Assembly (NCBI RefSeq): GCF_021228125.1
Contig: NZ_JAJQQS010000002.1
Location: 682,001 to 746,000, forward strand
Direction: 5' to 3'
Length of the DNA stretch: 64,000 nt
From: Streptomyces albireticuli
Lineage (GTDB): Bacteria; Actinomycetota; Actinomycetes; Streptomycetales; Streptomycetaceae
In this document: positions 8,228 through 16,874 of the stretch, piece by piece
How the letters are laid out: every line of letters begins with the position of its first letter
Position numbering within the stretch: position 1 is the stretch's first letter
Program-made: the position numbers and the translations under genes
Notes under the pieces: generated by a model
Told to the model about the DNA's origin: nothing
Databases searched by the model: none
What the model saw: only the letters and a program-made list of their open reading frames with translations

Positions 8228-9760
8228 TCAGCCCAGGTCGCCGTCGGCGGTGCGCTCGGCCAGCCGGAGGAGCGTGCGGACCGCGGAGCCCGTACCGCCC
8301 TTCGGGGTGTAGCCGTAGGGCGCGCTCTCGTGGAAGGCCGGGCCCGCGATGTCCAGGTGCGCCCAGGTGATGCCCTCGCCCACGAACTCGCGCAGGAAGA
8401 GGCCGGCCAGCAGGGCGCTGCCCATCCGCTCGCCGATGTTGGCGAAGTCGGCGACGGGGGAGTCCATGCTCTTGCGCAGCTCGTTCGGGATCGGCATCGG
8501 CCACGCCTGCTCGCCGACCTCCTCCGCGATCTCGTACAGCGAGGTGCGGAAGGCGTCGTCGTTGCCGAGTACACCGAACGTGCGGTTGCCGAGCGCGATG
8601 ACCATGGCACCCGTGAGGGTGGCGACGTCCACGATCGCGTCGGGGTTCTCCTCCGAGGCGCGGACGATGGCGTCGGCCAGGACCAGGCGGCCCTCGGCGT
8701 CGGTGTTGAGGACCTCGACGGTCTTGCCGCCGTACATCCGCAGCACGTCGCCCGGGCGGGTGGCGTTGCCCGAGGGCATGTTCTCGGCGAGCGCCAGCCA
8801 GCCGGTGACGTTGACGCGCAGGCCCAGGCGGGCGGCGGCCGTGACCGCGGCGAACACGGCGGCGGCGCCGGCCATGTCGCACTTCATGGTCTCGTTGTGG
8901 CCGGCCGGCTTGAGGGAGATGCCGCCCGAGTCGTAGGTGATGCCCTTGCCGACGAAGGCGAGGGTCTTCTCCGCCTTGGGGTGGGTGTAGCCGAGGCGCA
9001 CCAGGCGCGGCGGGTTGGCCGAGCCCTGGCCGACGCCCATGATGCCGCCGAAGCCGCCCTTGAGCAGCGCCTTCTCGTCCAGCACCTCGACCTTGAGGCC
9101 GAACTCCTTGCCGGCGGCCTGGGCCGCGGCGGCGAAGGCCTTCGGGTTGAGGTCGTTCGGCGGCATGTTGACCAGGTCGCGCGCCCGGTTCATCTCCTCG
9201 GCCAGCACGCCCGCGCGCTCGGCCACGGCCTTGACCGCCTTGTCGCGGGGCTTGGCGCCCAGCAGCGCGACCTCGGCGAGCGGGGTGCTCCGGTCGGCGT
9301 CCTTCTTGGCGGCGGCCTTGCCGCCCGGGCCGGCGGCGACGTAGGTGTACGCGCCGAGCAGCGCGCCCTCCGCCACGGCGGCGGCGGACTCGGCGTCCGC
9401 GACCGGCAGGGCGAAGCCGGCCTTCTTGCTGCCCGTCAGCGCGCGGGCCGCGCTGCCCGCGGCGCGGCGCAGCGCCTCCGCGTCGAAGTCCTCGTCCTTG
9501 GCCGGGGTGTCGCCGAGCCCGACCGCCAGCACGACCGGGGCCTTGAGCCCGGACGGGGCGGGGAGCTTGGTCGTCTCACCCTCGCCGCCGGTGGCGCCGA
9601 GGGTCTCCAGGACGGCGGCCAGCTTGCCGTCGAACGCCTTGTCCACGGCTTCGGCGCCGGGTGCGACGACAGGACCCTTCGGGCCCTTGGCCACACCGAT
9701 GACGACGGCGTCCGCGCGGAGCGTCGCCGCGCTGGAAGTGCTGAGAGTCAGAGCAGTCAC
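8228..9760 (-). CDS. pepA: Leucyl aminopeptidase, M17 family
   Basis: A cytosolic two-metal aminopeptidase of 510 residues. It has an N-terminal macro-like domain and a C-terminal catalytic domain with VGKGITYDSGGISLKP and the signature NTDAEGRLVLADA, which supply metal ligands and the catalytic lysine and arginine. GTG 9760 is preferred, since AGGGA lies 10 bases upstream and the protein then starts VTALTLSTSSAATLRADAVVIG as in relatives. It probably forms a hexamer and releases N-terminal amino acids from peptides. Single gene with its own terminator; divergent spacing on the right contains its promoter. Confidence 0.95.
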   Translation of the reverse strand: MTALTLSTSSAATLRADAVVIGVAKGPKGPVVAPGAEAVDKAFDGKLAAVLETLGATGGEGETTKLPAPSGLKAPVVLAVGLGDTPAKDEDFDAEALRRAAGSAARALTGSKKAGFALPVADAESAAAVAEGALLGAYTYVAAGPGGKAAAKKDADRSTPLAEVALLGAKPRDKAVKAVAERAGVLAEEMNRARDLVNMPPNDLNPKAFAAAAQAAGKEFGLKVEVLDEKALLKGGFGGIMGVGQGSANPPRLVRLGYTHPKAEKTLAFVGKGITYDSGGISLKPAGHNETMKCDMAGAAAVFAAVTAAARLGLRVNVTGWLALAENMPSGNATRPGDVLRMYGGKTVEVLNTDAEGRLVLADAIVRASEENPDAIVDVATLTGAMVIALGNRTFGVLGNDDAFRTSLYEIAEEVGEQAWPMPIPNELRKSMDSPVADFANIGERMGSALLAGLFLREFVGEGITWAHLDIAGPAFHESAPYGYTPKGGTGSAVRTLLRLAERTADGDLG

Positions 9761-9921
9761 GGTGGTGGGGTCCCTACTTCCGTTGAGTTCCTCGGCCGAT
9801 GGGTGGGCCGGCCGCACCCTGGGCATCGTATGCCGCGGTGTCACGGCCCCCCGGGCTCGGGTCGGCCCCCAACGTAGCGCCCGCGACCGGGCGATTCGTG
9901 TTCCGGGCGCGCTCCGGCCGC

Positions 9922-10719
9922 TCAGCCGAGAGCGAGCACGACGAGCGCGGTGGTGGCCGAGGTCTCCGCCAGGGCGCCGAAGACGTCCCCGGTGACCCCG
10001 CCGAAGCGCCGTACGCAGTGCCGCAGCAGCAGCTCGCCGGCGGCCAGGGCGAGCGGCACCGCGAGGGCGGCGCGCACCGCGCCGTACGGGCCCGTGGCGG
10101 CCCCGAGCGCGGCGGCGGCGGCCGTGGCCAGGGCCGCCACCAGCAGCGCGGACCAGGCGGGCAGCACTCCGGCGACGGCCGCGCCCAGGCCCTCGGGCCG
10201 GGCCGGCGGCACCCCGGCCCGGGAGGCCAGCGTCAGGGAACAGCGGGCGGCGAGCGCCGCCACGGCCACCGCGGCGGCGCCGCGCGCCGTGTCGTCCGCG
10301 TACGCCCCGGCGAGGGCCGCGACCTGGCCGAGCAGGACCAGCAGCAGGGTGACGACGCCGAACGGGCCGATGTCCGACCGCTTCATGATCCGCAGGGCGT
10401 CCTCGGCGGGCTTCGCGCTGCCCAGCCCGTCGGCGACGTCCGCGAGGCCGTCCAGGTGCAGGGCGCGGGTGAGGACCGCGCCCGCCGCCACGGACGCCAC
10501 GGCGGCGAGCACCGGGCCCGCGCCCAGCAGGAGGAGGGCCGATCCCGCCGCGGCCGCGCAGCCGCCCACGACCAGGCCCGCGAGCGGGGCCGCGAGCATT
10601 CCGCCGCGGGCCGCCGCCCGGTCCCAGCGGGTGAGGCGCACGGGCAGCGCGGTCAGCGTGCCGAAGGCGAAGCGCAGGGCGTCGCCCGGGGTGGGCCGGG
10701 ACGGTGTCGTGTCGGTCAT
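9922..10719 (-). CDS. cobS: Adenosylcobinamide-GDP ribazoletransferase (cobalamin synthase)
   Basis: An integral membrane enzyme of 265 residues joining adenosylcobinamide-GDP with alpha-ribazole in the last steps of cobalamin assembly. The signature ALHLDGLADVADGLGS with following KRSDIGPFG is the conserved acidic, metal-binding region of CobS. About six to seven hydrophobic segments follow. ATG 10719 (MTDTTPSRPTPGDALRFAFGTLT) is the natural start; the frame continues upstream but that part opposes a rightward membrane-protein gene. Functional partners cobT and cobU lie a few kilobases away in the same orientation. Confidence 0.94.
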   Translation of the reverse strand: MTDTTPSRPTPGDALRFAFGTLTALPVRLTRWDRAAARGGMLAAPLAGLVVGGCAAAAGSALLLLGAGPVLAAVASVAAGAVLTRALHLDGLADVADGLGSAKPAEDALRIMKRSDIGPFGVVTLLLVLLGQVAALAGAYADDTARGAAAVAVAALAARCSLTLASRAGVPPARPEGLGAAVAGVLPAWSALLVAALATAAAAALGAATGPYGAVRAALAVPLALAAGELLLRHCVRRFGGVTGDVFGALAETSATTALVVLALG

Positions 10720-10800
10720 CGCGGGCACCCTATCCCGCCGGGTCAGGACAGTAGGTTGCAGGTGAGAGCGCTGAGAGAGGGCTATCGAACGGGTGGGCAC

Positions 10801-11538
10801 ATGGGCCAGTGGCTGCATCGCAACATCGTCGAACCGGGGAAGCTGCCCCTGCTGCTGGCGCTGGCCGCGTTCGTCCTGACGTTCCTGGTGACCCGGGTGA
10901 TCACCCGGCTGATCCGGGCGGGGAAGGGCCCCTTCCGCAACATCAGCCCCGGTGGTCTGCATGTCCACCATGTGGTGCCCGGCGTCGTGCTGATGGTGAT
11001 CGGGGGCTTCGCCGCCGTGGCGTCCGGCCGGCACGGCTTCGGGGCCGCCGTGGCGGCCGTGGTGTTCGGCGCCGGCGCCGGACTGGTGCTGGACGAGTTC
11101 GCGCTCGTCCTGCACCTGGACGACGTGTACTGGACCGAGCAGGGCCGCAAGAGCGTCGAGATCGTGGTCCTGACGGCGGCGCTGGTCACCCTGATGCTCG
11201 CCGGGTTCCTGCCCTTCGGGGTGAACGAGCTGACCCCGGAGGAGCTGCACGACCGCGGCGTCGTGGTCGTCAACGTACTGATCAACTTCCTGATCGCCCT
11301 GTTCGCCCTGGCCAAGGGCAAGCCGCGGCTCGCGGTGATCGGCTGTGTGGTGCCGTTCGTGGCGATCGTCGGCGCGGTGCGGCTGGCCCGGCCGGGGTCG
11401 CCGTGGGCGCGGCGGTTCTACCGCCACCGGCCACGGGCCCGCCGCCGGGCGCGGGTGCGCGCCTACCGGCACGACGCCCGCTGGGAGCACGTCCGCAACC
11501 GCGTTCACGACCTGCTGGCGGGCGCTCCCGACCGCTGA
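10801..11538 (+). CDS. Conserved integral membrane protein
   Basis: A protein of 245 residues with about six hydrophobic segments, starting at ATG 10801 (MGQWLHRNIVEPGKLPLLL). Between the first two segments is GGLHVHHVVPGVVLMV and, after the next, LDEFALVLHLDDVYW; these clustered histidines and acidic residues are conserved in the family as I recall it and could bind metal, but no function is established. The C-terminus is very arginine-rich and cytosolic. Its last 34 bases overlap the 3' end of the convergent rhomboid-like gene. It diverges from cobS. Confidence 0.8.
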   Translation: MGQWLHRNIVEPGKLPLLLALAAFVLTFLVTRVITRLIRAGKGPFRNISPGGLHVHHVVPGVVLMVIGGFAAVASGRHGFGAAVAAVVFGAGAGLVLDEFALVLHLDDVYWTEQGRKSVEIVVLTAALVTLMLAGFLPFGVNELTPEELHDRGVVVVNVLINFLIALFALAKGKPRLAVIGCVVPFVAIVGAVRLARPGSPWARRFYRHRPRARRRARVRAYRHDARWEHVRNRVHDLLAGAPDR

Positions 11539-12224
11539 CCGCCGGAGCGGAAGACGTCCCCCCGGGGCTTGCGGCGCCTGCGGAACTCATCGGCCGCGCA
11601 GAGGGCCAGCACCGCGGCGACGGCCGCGATGTGCTCCTTGCCCGCCAGATTGGGTTTGACGAGCACCTCGGCCACCATGGCGGCGACCACGACCCCGCAG
11701 GTGAACCAGGCGCGATAACGCCAGGTGACGTACACCGCGAGCCCCACGACGGCCGCCGACGGGCCGGTGTCGACGACCTTCGCGGCCTCCGGCGGCAGGC
11801 CGAACACGGAGTCCGGCCCGATGTGCACGGCCAGCCGCGCGTACATCGTCCCGGCGAGGGTGGCGGCGTAGGCGATGGTCAGCGTGCGCCACCTGCCCAG
11901 ACAGATCTCGGCGATCCCGAAGACCAGCAGTACCTGGGCCAGCGCCCCCCACACCGGGAGGTCCAGGGCCGGCACGAACAGCGACAGCGGGGTCCGCAGC
12001 AGCGCCAGCCACCAGGGCAGCCGCGCCTGCACCGAGCCGAGCTCCTGCACCGGCCCGAAGCCCCAGGGCTGGTTCTGGACGACCTGGAACGTGGCGGTCA
12101 GGGCCACCGCAGCCAGGGTCATCGGGACGGCCCGCGGCCCCTTGGTCACGATCGCCAGACGTAGGGTCCCGGCCAGCGGGCCCCACTCGGTGCGCGCGGC
12201 GCGACGCAGCGCCGCGCGGTTCAT
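11505..12224 (-). CDS. Rhomboid-like membrane protein coupled to the MprF-like gene
   Basis: A 239-residue protein beginning at ATG 12224, which overlaps the TGA of the upstream MprF-like gene as ATGA, so translation is probably coupled. It has about six hydrophobic segments. It lacks the classic GxSG of rhomboid proteases, but DTGPSAAVVGLAVY in a late segment and GKEHIAAVAAVLALC in the last segment sit where rhomboids carry the catalytic Ser and His. This matches what I recall as the rhomboid-like family of actinobacteria. Whether it is a protease is open. The C-terminus is basic. Its 3' end overlaps the convergent gene by 34 bases. Confidence 0.75.
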   Translation of the reverse strand: MNRAALRRAARTEWGPLAGTLRLAIVTKGPRAVPMTLAAVALTATFQVVQNQPWGFGPVQELGSVQARLPWWLALLRTPLSLFVPALDLPVWGALAQVLLVFGIAEICLGRWRTLTIAYAATLAGTMYARLAVHIGPDSVFGLPPEAAKVVDTGPSAAVVGLAVYVTWRYRAWFTCGVVVAAMVAEVLVKPNLAGKEHIAAVAAVLALCAADEFRRRRKPRGDVFRSGGQRSGAPASRS

Positions 12225-13987
12225 CGCGGGCTCTCCAGATGCTTGCGGTTGAGCCATTTGGGCAGCCCGGGGGCTTCGAGGAAGCCTTCGGCCCGCGCGC
12301 TCGCGACGCCGATCCGCAGCAGGTCACTGCTCTTCTCGAACAGCATGAATCGAGGCTCCCAGATGGGGCGGTATTTCGCATTTGCTCGGTACAGCGACTC
12401 GATCTGCCACCAGCGCGAGAAGAAGCTCAGCAGCGACCGCCACATCCGCAGCACCGGGCCCGCGCCCAGCTTGGAGCCGCGCTCGAAGACGGACCGGAAC
12501 ATCGCGAAGTTCAGCGACACCTGGGTGATGCCCAGCCCCTTCGCCTGCTGGAGCAGCTCGATGACCATGAACTCCATCAGGCCGTTCTCGGAGTCCCGGT
12601 CGCGCCGCATCAGATCCAGGGACAGGCCCTTGGGGCCCCACGGCACAAAGCTCAGCAGGGCCCGCAGCTCGCCCTTGCCGTCGTGGCACTCCAGCATCAC
12701 GCAGCGCCCGTCGCCCGGGTCGCCGAGCCGGCCGAGCGCCATGGAGAAGCCGCGCTCGGTCGCGCCGTCCCGCCAGTCGTCCGCGCGGCGCAGCAGCTCG
12801 GCCATCTCCTCCTCGGGGATGTCCTCGTGGCGCCGGATCCGCACGGTGTACCCGGCCCGCTTCACCCTGTTGAACGCCTGGCGGACGGTGCGCATCGCGC
12901 GGCCCTCCAGGGTGAACTCGGCGGTGTCCACGACGGCCTCGTCGCCGATCTCCAGGGCGTCCAGGCCGTGCCGGGCGTAGATGGTGCCCGCTTCCTCGCC
13001 CGCGCCCATCACGGCCGGGATCCAGCCGTGCTCGCGGGCCTCGGCCAGCCAGGGCTCGATGGCGCCGGGCCATGCCTCGGGGTCGCCGATCGGGTCGCCG
13101 GAGGCGAGCGAGACCCCGCCGACGACGCGGTAGGTGACGGCGGCCTTGCCGGACGGGGACCAGATGACGCTCTTCTCGCGCCGCAGCGCGAAGTAGCCCA
13201 GCGAGTCGCGGTCGCCGTGCCGGTCCAGCAGGGCCCGCAGCCGCTCCTCGTCCTCCTGGGTGAGCGGGTCCGTGGCGCGCCGGGCGCGGAAGGCCGCGTA
13301 GACCACGACGAGGAGCAGGCACATGCTCATCACGTTGATGAAGACGTCGACCCAGCCGGGTGTGGTGATGCCGGGGTAGCGGCCGTCGTCGGCGGCCAGC
13401 GACACCAGGCGCATGAAGCCGTAGCCCCAGCGGTCCAGGAACGTCGAGCGGTACGCGTCGTGGGCCTCGTTGGCGACGGTCACCAGCAGGGCGGCGGTCA
13501 GCGAGGTCACCAGCAGGCCGACGACCGCGACCAGCGCGGCGAGCCGCGGGTTGGAGCGGTCGCCCTTGGCGTAGAACTCCCGGCGGCCCACCAGCAGCGC
13601 CAGCACGAAGAGGCCCGTCGCCACCAGCGAGAACCAGTTCAGCGGGTGCCGGTTGAACTCCCGGAAGCACATGGCGAACGCCAGGACCAGCAGGAGCAGC
13701 CCGGACAGCGCCAGGTTCAGCAGCCACGAGGCGCGCTTGCGCCGGCGCAGGGTGACCGCCATGACGAGCGACCACAGCGCCGACGCGAAGCCGGCCGTCA
13801 GCAGGTACGGGGTGAAGAACTCGTCCGCGTTGTGCCGTCGGATGTCCGCGCCGAAGGACACCCAGACCGCGCCGAGCAGATTGACGAACGTGACGACGCG
13901 GAGGTACCACACGGCGAAAGCTGCGGCGCGCCGCGGCCGGAGGCCGTTCCGCGCGCCTTCATCCGGAGTCAAGCGGACTTCTCCCAT
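12221..13987 (-). CDS. MprF-like phosphatidylglycerol lysyltransferase domain membrane protein
   Basis: A 588-residue protein. The first 230 or so residues contain about six transmembrane segments. The rest is a DUF2156 (GNAT-fold) aminoacyl-transferase domain, with GGVSLASGDPIGDPEAW, FTLEGRAMRTVRQAFNRVKRAGY and a C-terminal GLGITQVSLNFAMFRSVFERG typical of MprF/LysX enzymes. These move lysine or alanine from tRNA to phosphatidylglycerol and reduce surface charge. ATG 13987 has no clear ribosome site, and a -10-like TATGCT lies 8 bases upstream, so the mRNA may be leaderless; an alternative TTG start lies at 13972 with GGAG before it. It is coupled to the rhomboid-like gene downstream. Confidence 0.88.
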   Translation of the reverse strand: MGEVRLTPDEGARNGLRPRRAAAFAVWYLRVVTFVNLLGAVWVSFGADIRRHNADEFFTPYLLTAGFASALWSLVMAVTLRRRKRASWLLNLALSGLLLLVLAFAMCFREFNRHPLNWFSLVATGLFVLALLVGRREFYAKGDRSNPRLAALVAVVGLLVTSLTAALLVTVANEAHDAYRSTFLDRWGYGFMRLVSLAADDGRYPGITTPGWVDVFINVMSMCLLLVVVYAAFRARRATDPLTQEDEERLRALLDRHGDRDSLGYFALRREKSVIWSPSGKAAVTYRVVGGVSLASGDPIGDPEAWPGAIEPWLAEAREHGWIPAVMGAGEEAGTIYARHGLDALEIGDEAVVDTAEFTLEGRAMRTVRQAFNRVKRAGYTVRIRRHEDIPEEEMAELLRRADDWRDGATERGFSMALGRLGDPGDGRCVMLECHDGKGELRALLSFVPWGPKGLSLDLMRRDRDSENGLMEFMVIELLQQAKGLGITQVSLNFAMFRSVFERGSKLGAGPVLRMWRSLLSFFSRWWQIESLYRANAKYRPIWEPRFMLFEKSSDLLRIGVASARAEGFLEAPGLPKWLNRKHLESPR

Positions 13988-14045
13988 GAAAAGTGAGCAT
14001 ATGGGGCACCGTCTGCGACGGGGCCCGGCCGCTCGACATGGGATG

Positions 14046-15092
14046 TCAGGCGCGCTCGGGGAGTTCCGCCGCCAGGGCCGCGGCCGCCTGCACCAACGGC
14101 AGAGCCAGCAGCGCCCCTGTCCCCTCGCCCACTGTGACGCCATGATCGAGCAAAGGGTTGAGCGCCATCCGGTCCAGTGCCTTCGCCTGCGCCGGGTCGC
14201 CGCTCGCCTGACCGGCCAGCCACCAGTCGGGCGCCCGGAACGCCACCCGCTGCCCCACCAGCGCGCAGGCCGCGGAGACCACGCCGTCGAGGACCACGGG
14301 GGTGCGGCGCACCGCGCTCTGGAGCAGGAAGCCCGTCGTCGCCGCGAAGTCCGCGCCGCCCGTCGCCGCCAGCAGCTGGAGCTGGTCGCCGAGGACCGGC
14401 CGGGCGCGGCGCAGCGCGTCGCGGATCGCCGCGCACTTGCGCATCCACGCCAGGTCGTCGATGCCGGCGCCGCCGCGGCCGGTGACCACGGAGGCGTCGG
14501 TGCCGCACAGGGCGCCGATCAGGGTGCCGGCGACCGTGGTGCCGCCCACGCTGAGGTCGCCGAGGACGACGAGGTCCGTACCGGCGTCCGCCTCCTCGTC
14601 GGCGATCGCCATGCCCGCGCGGAACGCGGCCTCCGCCTCCTCGGCGGTCAGGGCGTCCTCGACGTCGATCCGGCCCGAGCCGCGGCGGACCCGGTACCGG
14701 GTGACCTCCTCGGGCAGCTCGGCGGGGTCGCAGTCCACGGACATGTCGACGACGCGCAGCCGCGCCCCGGCCCGCCGGGCCAGCACCGCGCCCGCGCTCT
14801 CCCCGTCGAGCGCGGCCCGTACGAGCGCCACGGCACCGGCCTCGGGACCGCCCGAAACGCCGAGCCGCGCGATGCCGTGGTCACCCGCGAACACCAGGGC
14901 GGTGACCCGCTCCACGGGCTTGACCGGCACCGCCCCCTGCGCGGCGGCCAGCCACTCGCCCAGCTCGTCCAGCCGGCCCAGCGCGCCGGGGCGCGGCACG
15001 AGGCGCTCCCGCCGCGCTTCGGCGTCCCGCCGGGTGCCGGGGTCGGGGCGCTCGATCAGTGTCGCGAAGTCATCAAGATTCAGACCGCTCAT
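14046..15092 (-). CDS. cobT: Nicotinate-nucleotide--dimethylbenzimidazole phosphoribosyltransferase
   Basis: A 348-residue enzyme making alpha-ribazole phosphate for the lower axial ligand of cobalamin. Recognised by TALVFAGDHGIARLGVSGGPEAG near the N-terminus, VVLGDLSVGGTTVAGTLIGAL and the C-terminal NPLLDHGVTVGEGTGALLALPLVQAAAAL, where the glutamate of VGEGTGA is the catalytic base in CobT proteins. ATG 15092 (MSGLNLDDFATLIERPDP) is the start; the open frame upstream is arginine/proline-rich non-coding sequence. It ends 58 bases before the MprF-like gene and lies downstream of the cobU fusion with a 456-base gap. Confidence 0.94.
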   Translation of the reverse strand: MSGLNLDDFATLIERPDPGTRRDAEARRERLVPRPGALGRLDELGEWLAAAQGAVPVKPVERVTALVFAGDHGIARLGVSGGPEAGAVALVRAALDGESAGAVLARRAGARLRVVDMSVDCDPAELPEEVTRYRVRRGSGRIDVEDALTAEEAEAAFRAGMAIADEEADAGTDLVVLGDLSVGGTTVAGTLIGALCGTDASVVTGRGGAGIDDLAWMRKCAAIRDALRRARPVLGDQLQLLAATGGADFAATTGFLLQSAVRRTPVVLDGVVSAACALVGQRVAFRAPDWWLAGQASGDPAQAKALDRMALNPLLDHGVTVGEGTGALLALPLVQAAAALAAELPERA

Positions 15093-15548
15093 CCGTCGAA
15101 CACTACCCGTAGACGGTGACGGCACACGATGTCGCGACAGGGGGTCGCGAGGGCCGGGCGCGGCCCGGCGGCCACGCCCCGGTCGGCGGCCGGGACGCCC
15201 GGGCCCCGGGGAGGTTCTCCGGGGCGTACGGACGCCGGCCCGCGATGGTCCCGGTGCCGCCGGGGCGAGGACGTGTCCGGCGTCCCGCCTTCGGGAGGGA
15301 GACGCGGGTGACGGCGGTACGCGTCGGGCAGTGGAGGGAACCGCCGGGCCCTGGCCGGGGTCCGGGAGGCTTTCCGGGCCGTACGCGTGGGCCCGGCGGC
15401 GGCCCTGCCGCCGGGCGGCGGGGGAGGCGTCCGCCGTTCCGCCGGGGCTCACCGCGAGGGTGGGCGCGACCGGTCCGGTGCCGCCGGTACGGGGACGTGC
15501 CCGGCCGCCCGGCGCGGGGCGGGAGCCGCCGGGGTCGCCCCGGGCGGT
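15093..15548. repeat. 456-bp gap between the cobU fusion and cobT with two imperfect repeat units
   Basis: No gene is supported. Two related units can be seen: GAGGTTCTCCGGGGCGTACG at 15211 resembles GAGGCTTTCCGGGCCGTACG at 15366, and CCGGTGCCGCCGG with a following GGACGTG.CCGG recurs at 15251 and 15476. The second unit carries about 70 extra bases. I looked for cobalamin-riboswitch landmarks on the cobT strand and did not find a convincing set. The region presumably contains the cobT promoter. Confidence 0.5.
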
Positions 15549-16760
15549 TCACCTCAGGGGCAGCGCTTGGCCGGCCACCACCAGGACCACCTGCTCGCAC
15601 TGCCCGCCCAGCAGCACGTTCAGCCGTCCCAGTTCGTCGCGGAAGCGGCGGCCGGAGGGTGTGGCCGGGACGATTCCCGAGCCGACCTCGTTGCTGACCG
15701 CGACGACCGTGCGGCGGGTGGCGCGGACCGCCGCCACGAGCTCCGCGACCCGCGCGGCCAGCGCCTCCCTGCCGCCGCCCTCCCACGTCTCGTCGGACCA
15801 CGCCCCGGCCGAGTCCATCGCGTCCGTCAGCCACAGCGCGAGGCAGTCGATCAGCAGCGGAGGGCCGTCCGCCGCCAGCAGGGGCACGAGGTCGCAGGTC
15901 TCGGCCGTGCGCCAGGAGCCCGGCCGGCGATCGCGGTGCAGGGCGACCCGCGCGGCCCAGTCCGCGTCCCCCTCGCGGGTGCCGCCGGTGGCGACGTACA
16001 GCACGTCGGGGAAGGACTCCAGCCGCCGCTCGGCCTCCACGGACTTGCCCGAGCGTGCGCCGCCCAGCACCAGCGTGCGCCGTGGCAGGTCCGGCACCGC
16101 GTGGTAGTCCCCGACGACCAGGGTCGTGCCGTCCGGCACGGCCCGCGCTCCGGCCGTCGCCAGCCGCCGGTGCAGCTCGGGGCCGGGCGGCACGTCGTGG
16201 TCGACGTGGACGCCGAGGACGTCGGTCGTCGCGGTGACCACGCCCGCGCCGCGCAGCCGGGCCAGGGCGTCCGGGCGGCCCAGCACGTCGAGCAGGACCA
16301 TGTCGTACGGGCCGGAGCCCGGCCCGCCGGCCGGTCCGTTCAGCCCGGCCGGGGCCGTGCCCGGCGGCAGGTACAGCAGCCGTTCGCCCTCGGGGCCCGT
16401 CACCTCGTAACCGGTGCCCGGCGCGTCCAGGGCCACCGCCCGCACCCGGTGCCCGCTGATCACCGACAGCTCGCGCCCGTCGGGCACCCGCACCGGGGCC
16501 GGCAGCCCGGCCGGGAACTCGACGGCGGGCCCGTCGTGCGGGTGCGAGAGCAGCACCTGCCGCACACCGGCGATCGACCGCCCGGCGCGGGCGGCCGCGA
16601 ACGCGGGCCCCGGGGTGAGGTCGAGGAGCACCGCCCCGTCGACGAGCAGCGCGGTCGCGGCCCGCGCCTCGTCGCCGGTGGCGGTGGCGCAGGACGCGCA
16701 GGGGCAGTCGGGGCGCGGCAGCCCTTCGGGGGCTCCGGTGCCGAGGAGAGTGATTTCCAC
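15549..16760 (-). CDS. cobU: PhnP-like metallo-hydrolase domain fused to adenosylcobinamide kinase/guanylyltransferase
   Basis: A 403-residue fusion. The C-terminal part (about 226-403) is CobU: P-loop LGGARSGKS ending at S240, VLYVATGG, a DCLALWLTD Walker B region and SNEVGSGIVPATPSGRRFRDELGRLNVLL. It phosphorylates adenosylcobinamide and transfers GMP. The N-terminal part (1-225) resembles PhnP of the metallo-beta-lactamase fold: LLGTGAPEG, then PDCPCASC with a CxCxxC zinc knuckle (C19, C21, C24), and SHPHDGP at 72-78 where PhnP has HxHxDH. H73 and H75 remain, but the DH pair is lost, so the canonical two-metal site is incomplete. VHVDHDV near 185 may retain other ligands. The role of the extra domain in cobalamin synthesis is unknown. 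Confidence 0.9.
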   Translation of the reverse strand: MEITLLGTGAPEGLPRPDCPCASCATATGDEARAATALLVDGAVLLDLTPGPAFAAARAGRSIAGVRQVLLSHPHDGPAVEFPAGLPAPVRVPDGRELSVISGHRVRAVALDAPGTGYEVTGPEGERLLYLPPGTAPAGLNGPAGGPGSGPYDMVLLDVLGRPDALARLRGAGVVTATTDVLGVHVDHDVPPGPELHRRLATAGARAVPDGTTLVVGDYHAVPDLPRRTLVLGGARSGKSVEAERRLESFPDVLYVATGGTREGDADWAARVALHRDRRPGSWRTAETCDLVPLLAADGPPLLIDCLALWLTDAMDSAGAWSDETWEGGGREALAARVAELVAAVRATRRTVVAVSNEVGSGIVPATPSGRRFRDELGRLNVLLGGQCEQVVLVVAGQALPLR

Positions 16761-16874
16761 GCCCTGATCGTCTCGCGTCCGGGGGGCGCGGGCGCGCCGG
16801 GATCACCCTTTCTCGTCCGCCCCGGACCGTTAGGCTGCGCTGCACGGCACGTGACCGGACGTCAGGAGGCGGAC

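Noticed and set aside
7928..9877. Long rightward open frame opposite pepA
   Set aside because: It is the antisense shadow of pepA, with low-complexity composition and no ribosome site.
9922..11508. A 528-residue version of CobS extending upstream
   Set aside because: The extra N-terminus is antisense to the rightward membrane-protein gene, is rich in His, Gln and Pro, and CobS proteins start near MTDTTPSRPTPGDALRF.
15093..15548. Cobalamin riboswitch upstream of cobT
   Set aside because: A CCACTGCCC stretch and GGAAAGCC are present on the cobT strand, but the ordered landmarks (GGTGCC, GGGAA, GGTG with ATTCC, B12 box) are not. The element is kept only as an unexplained repeat.
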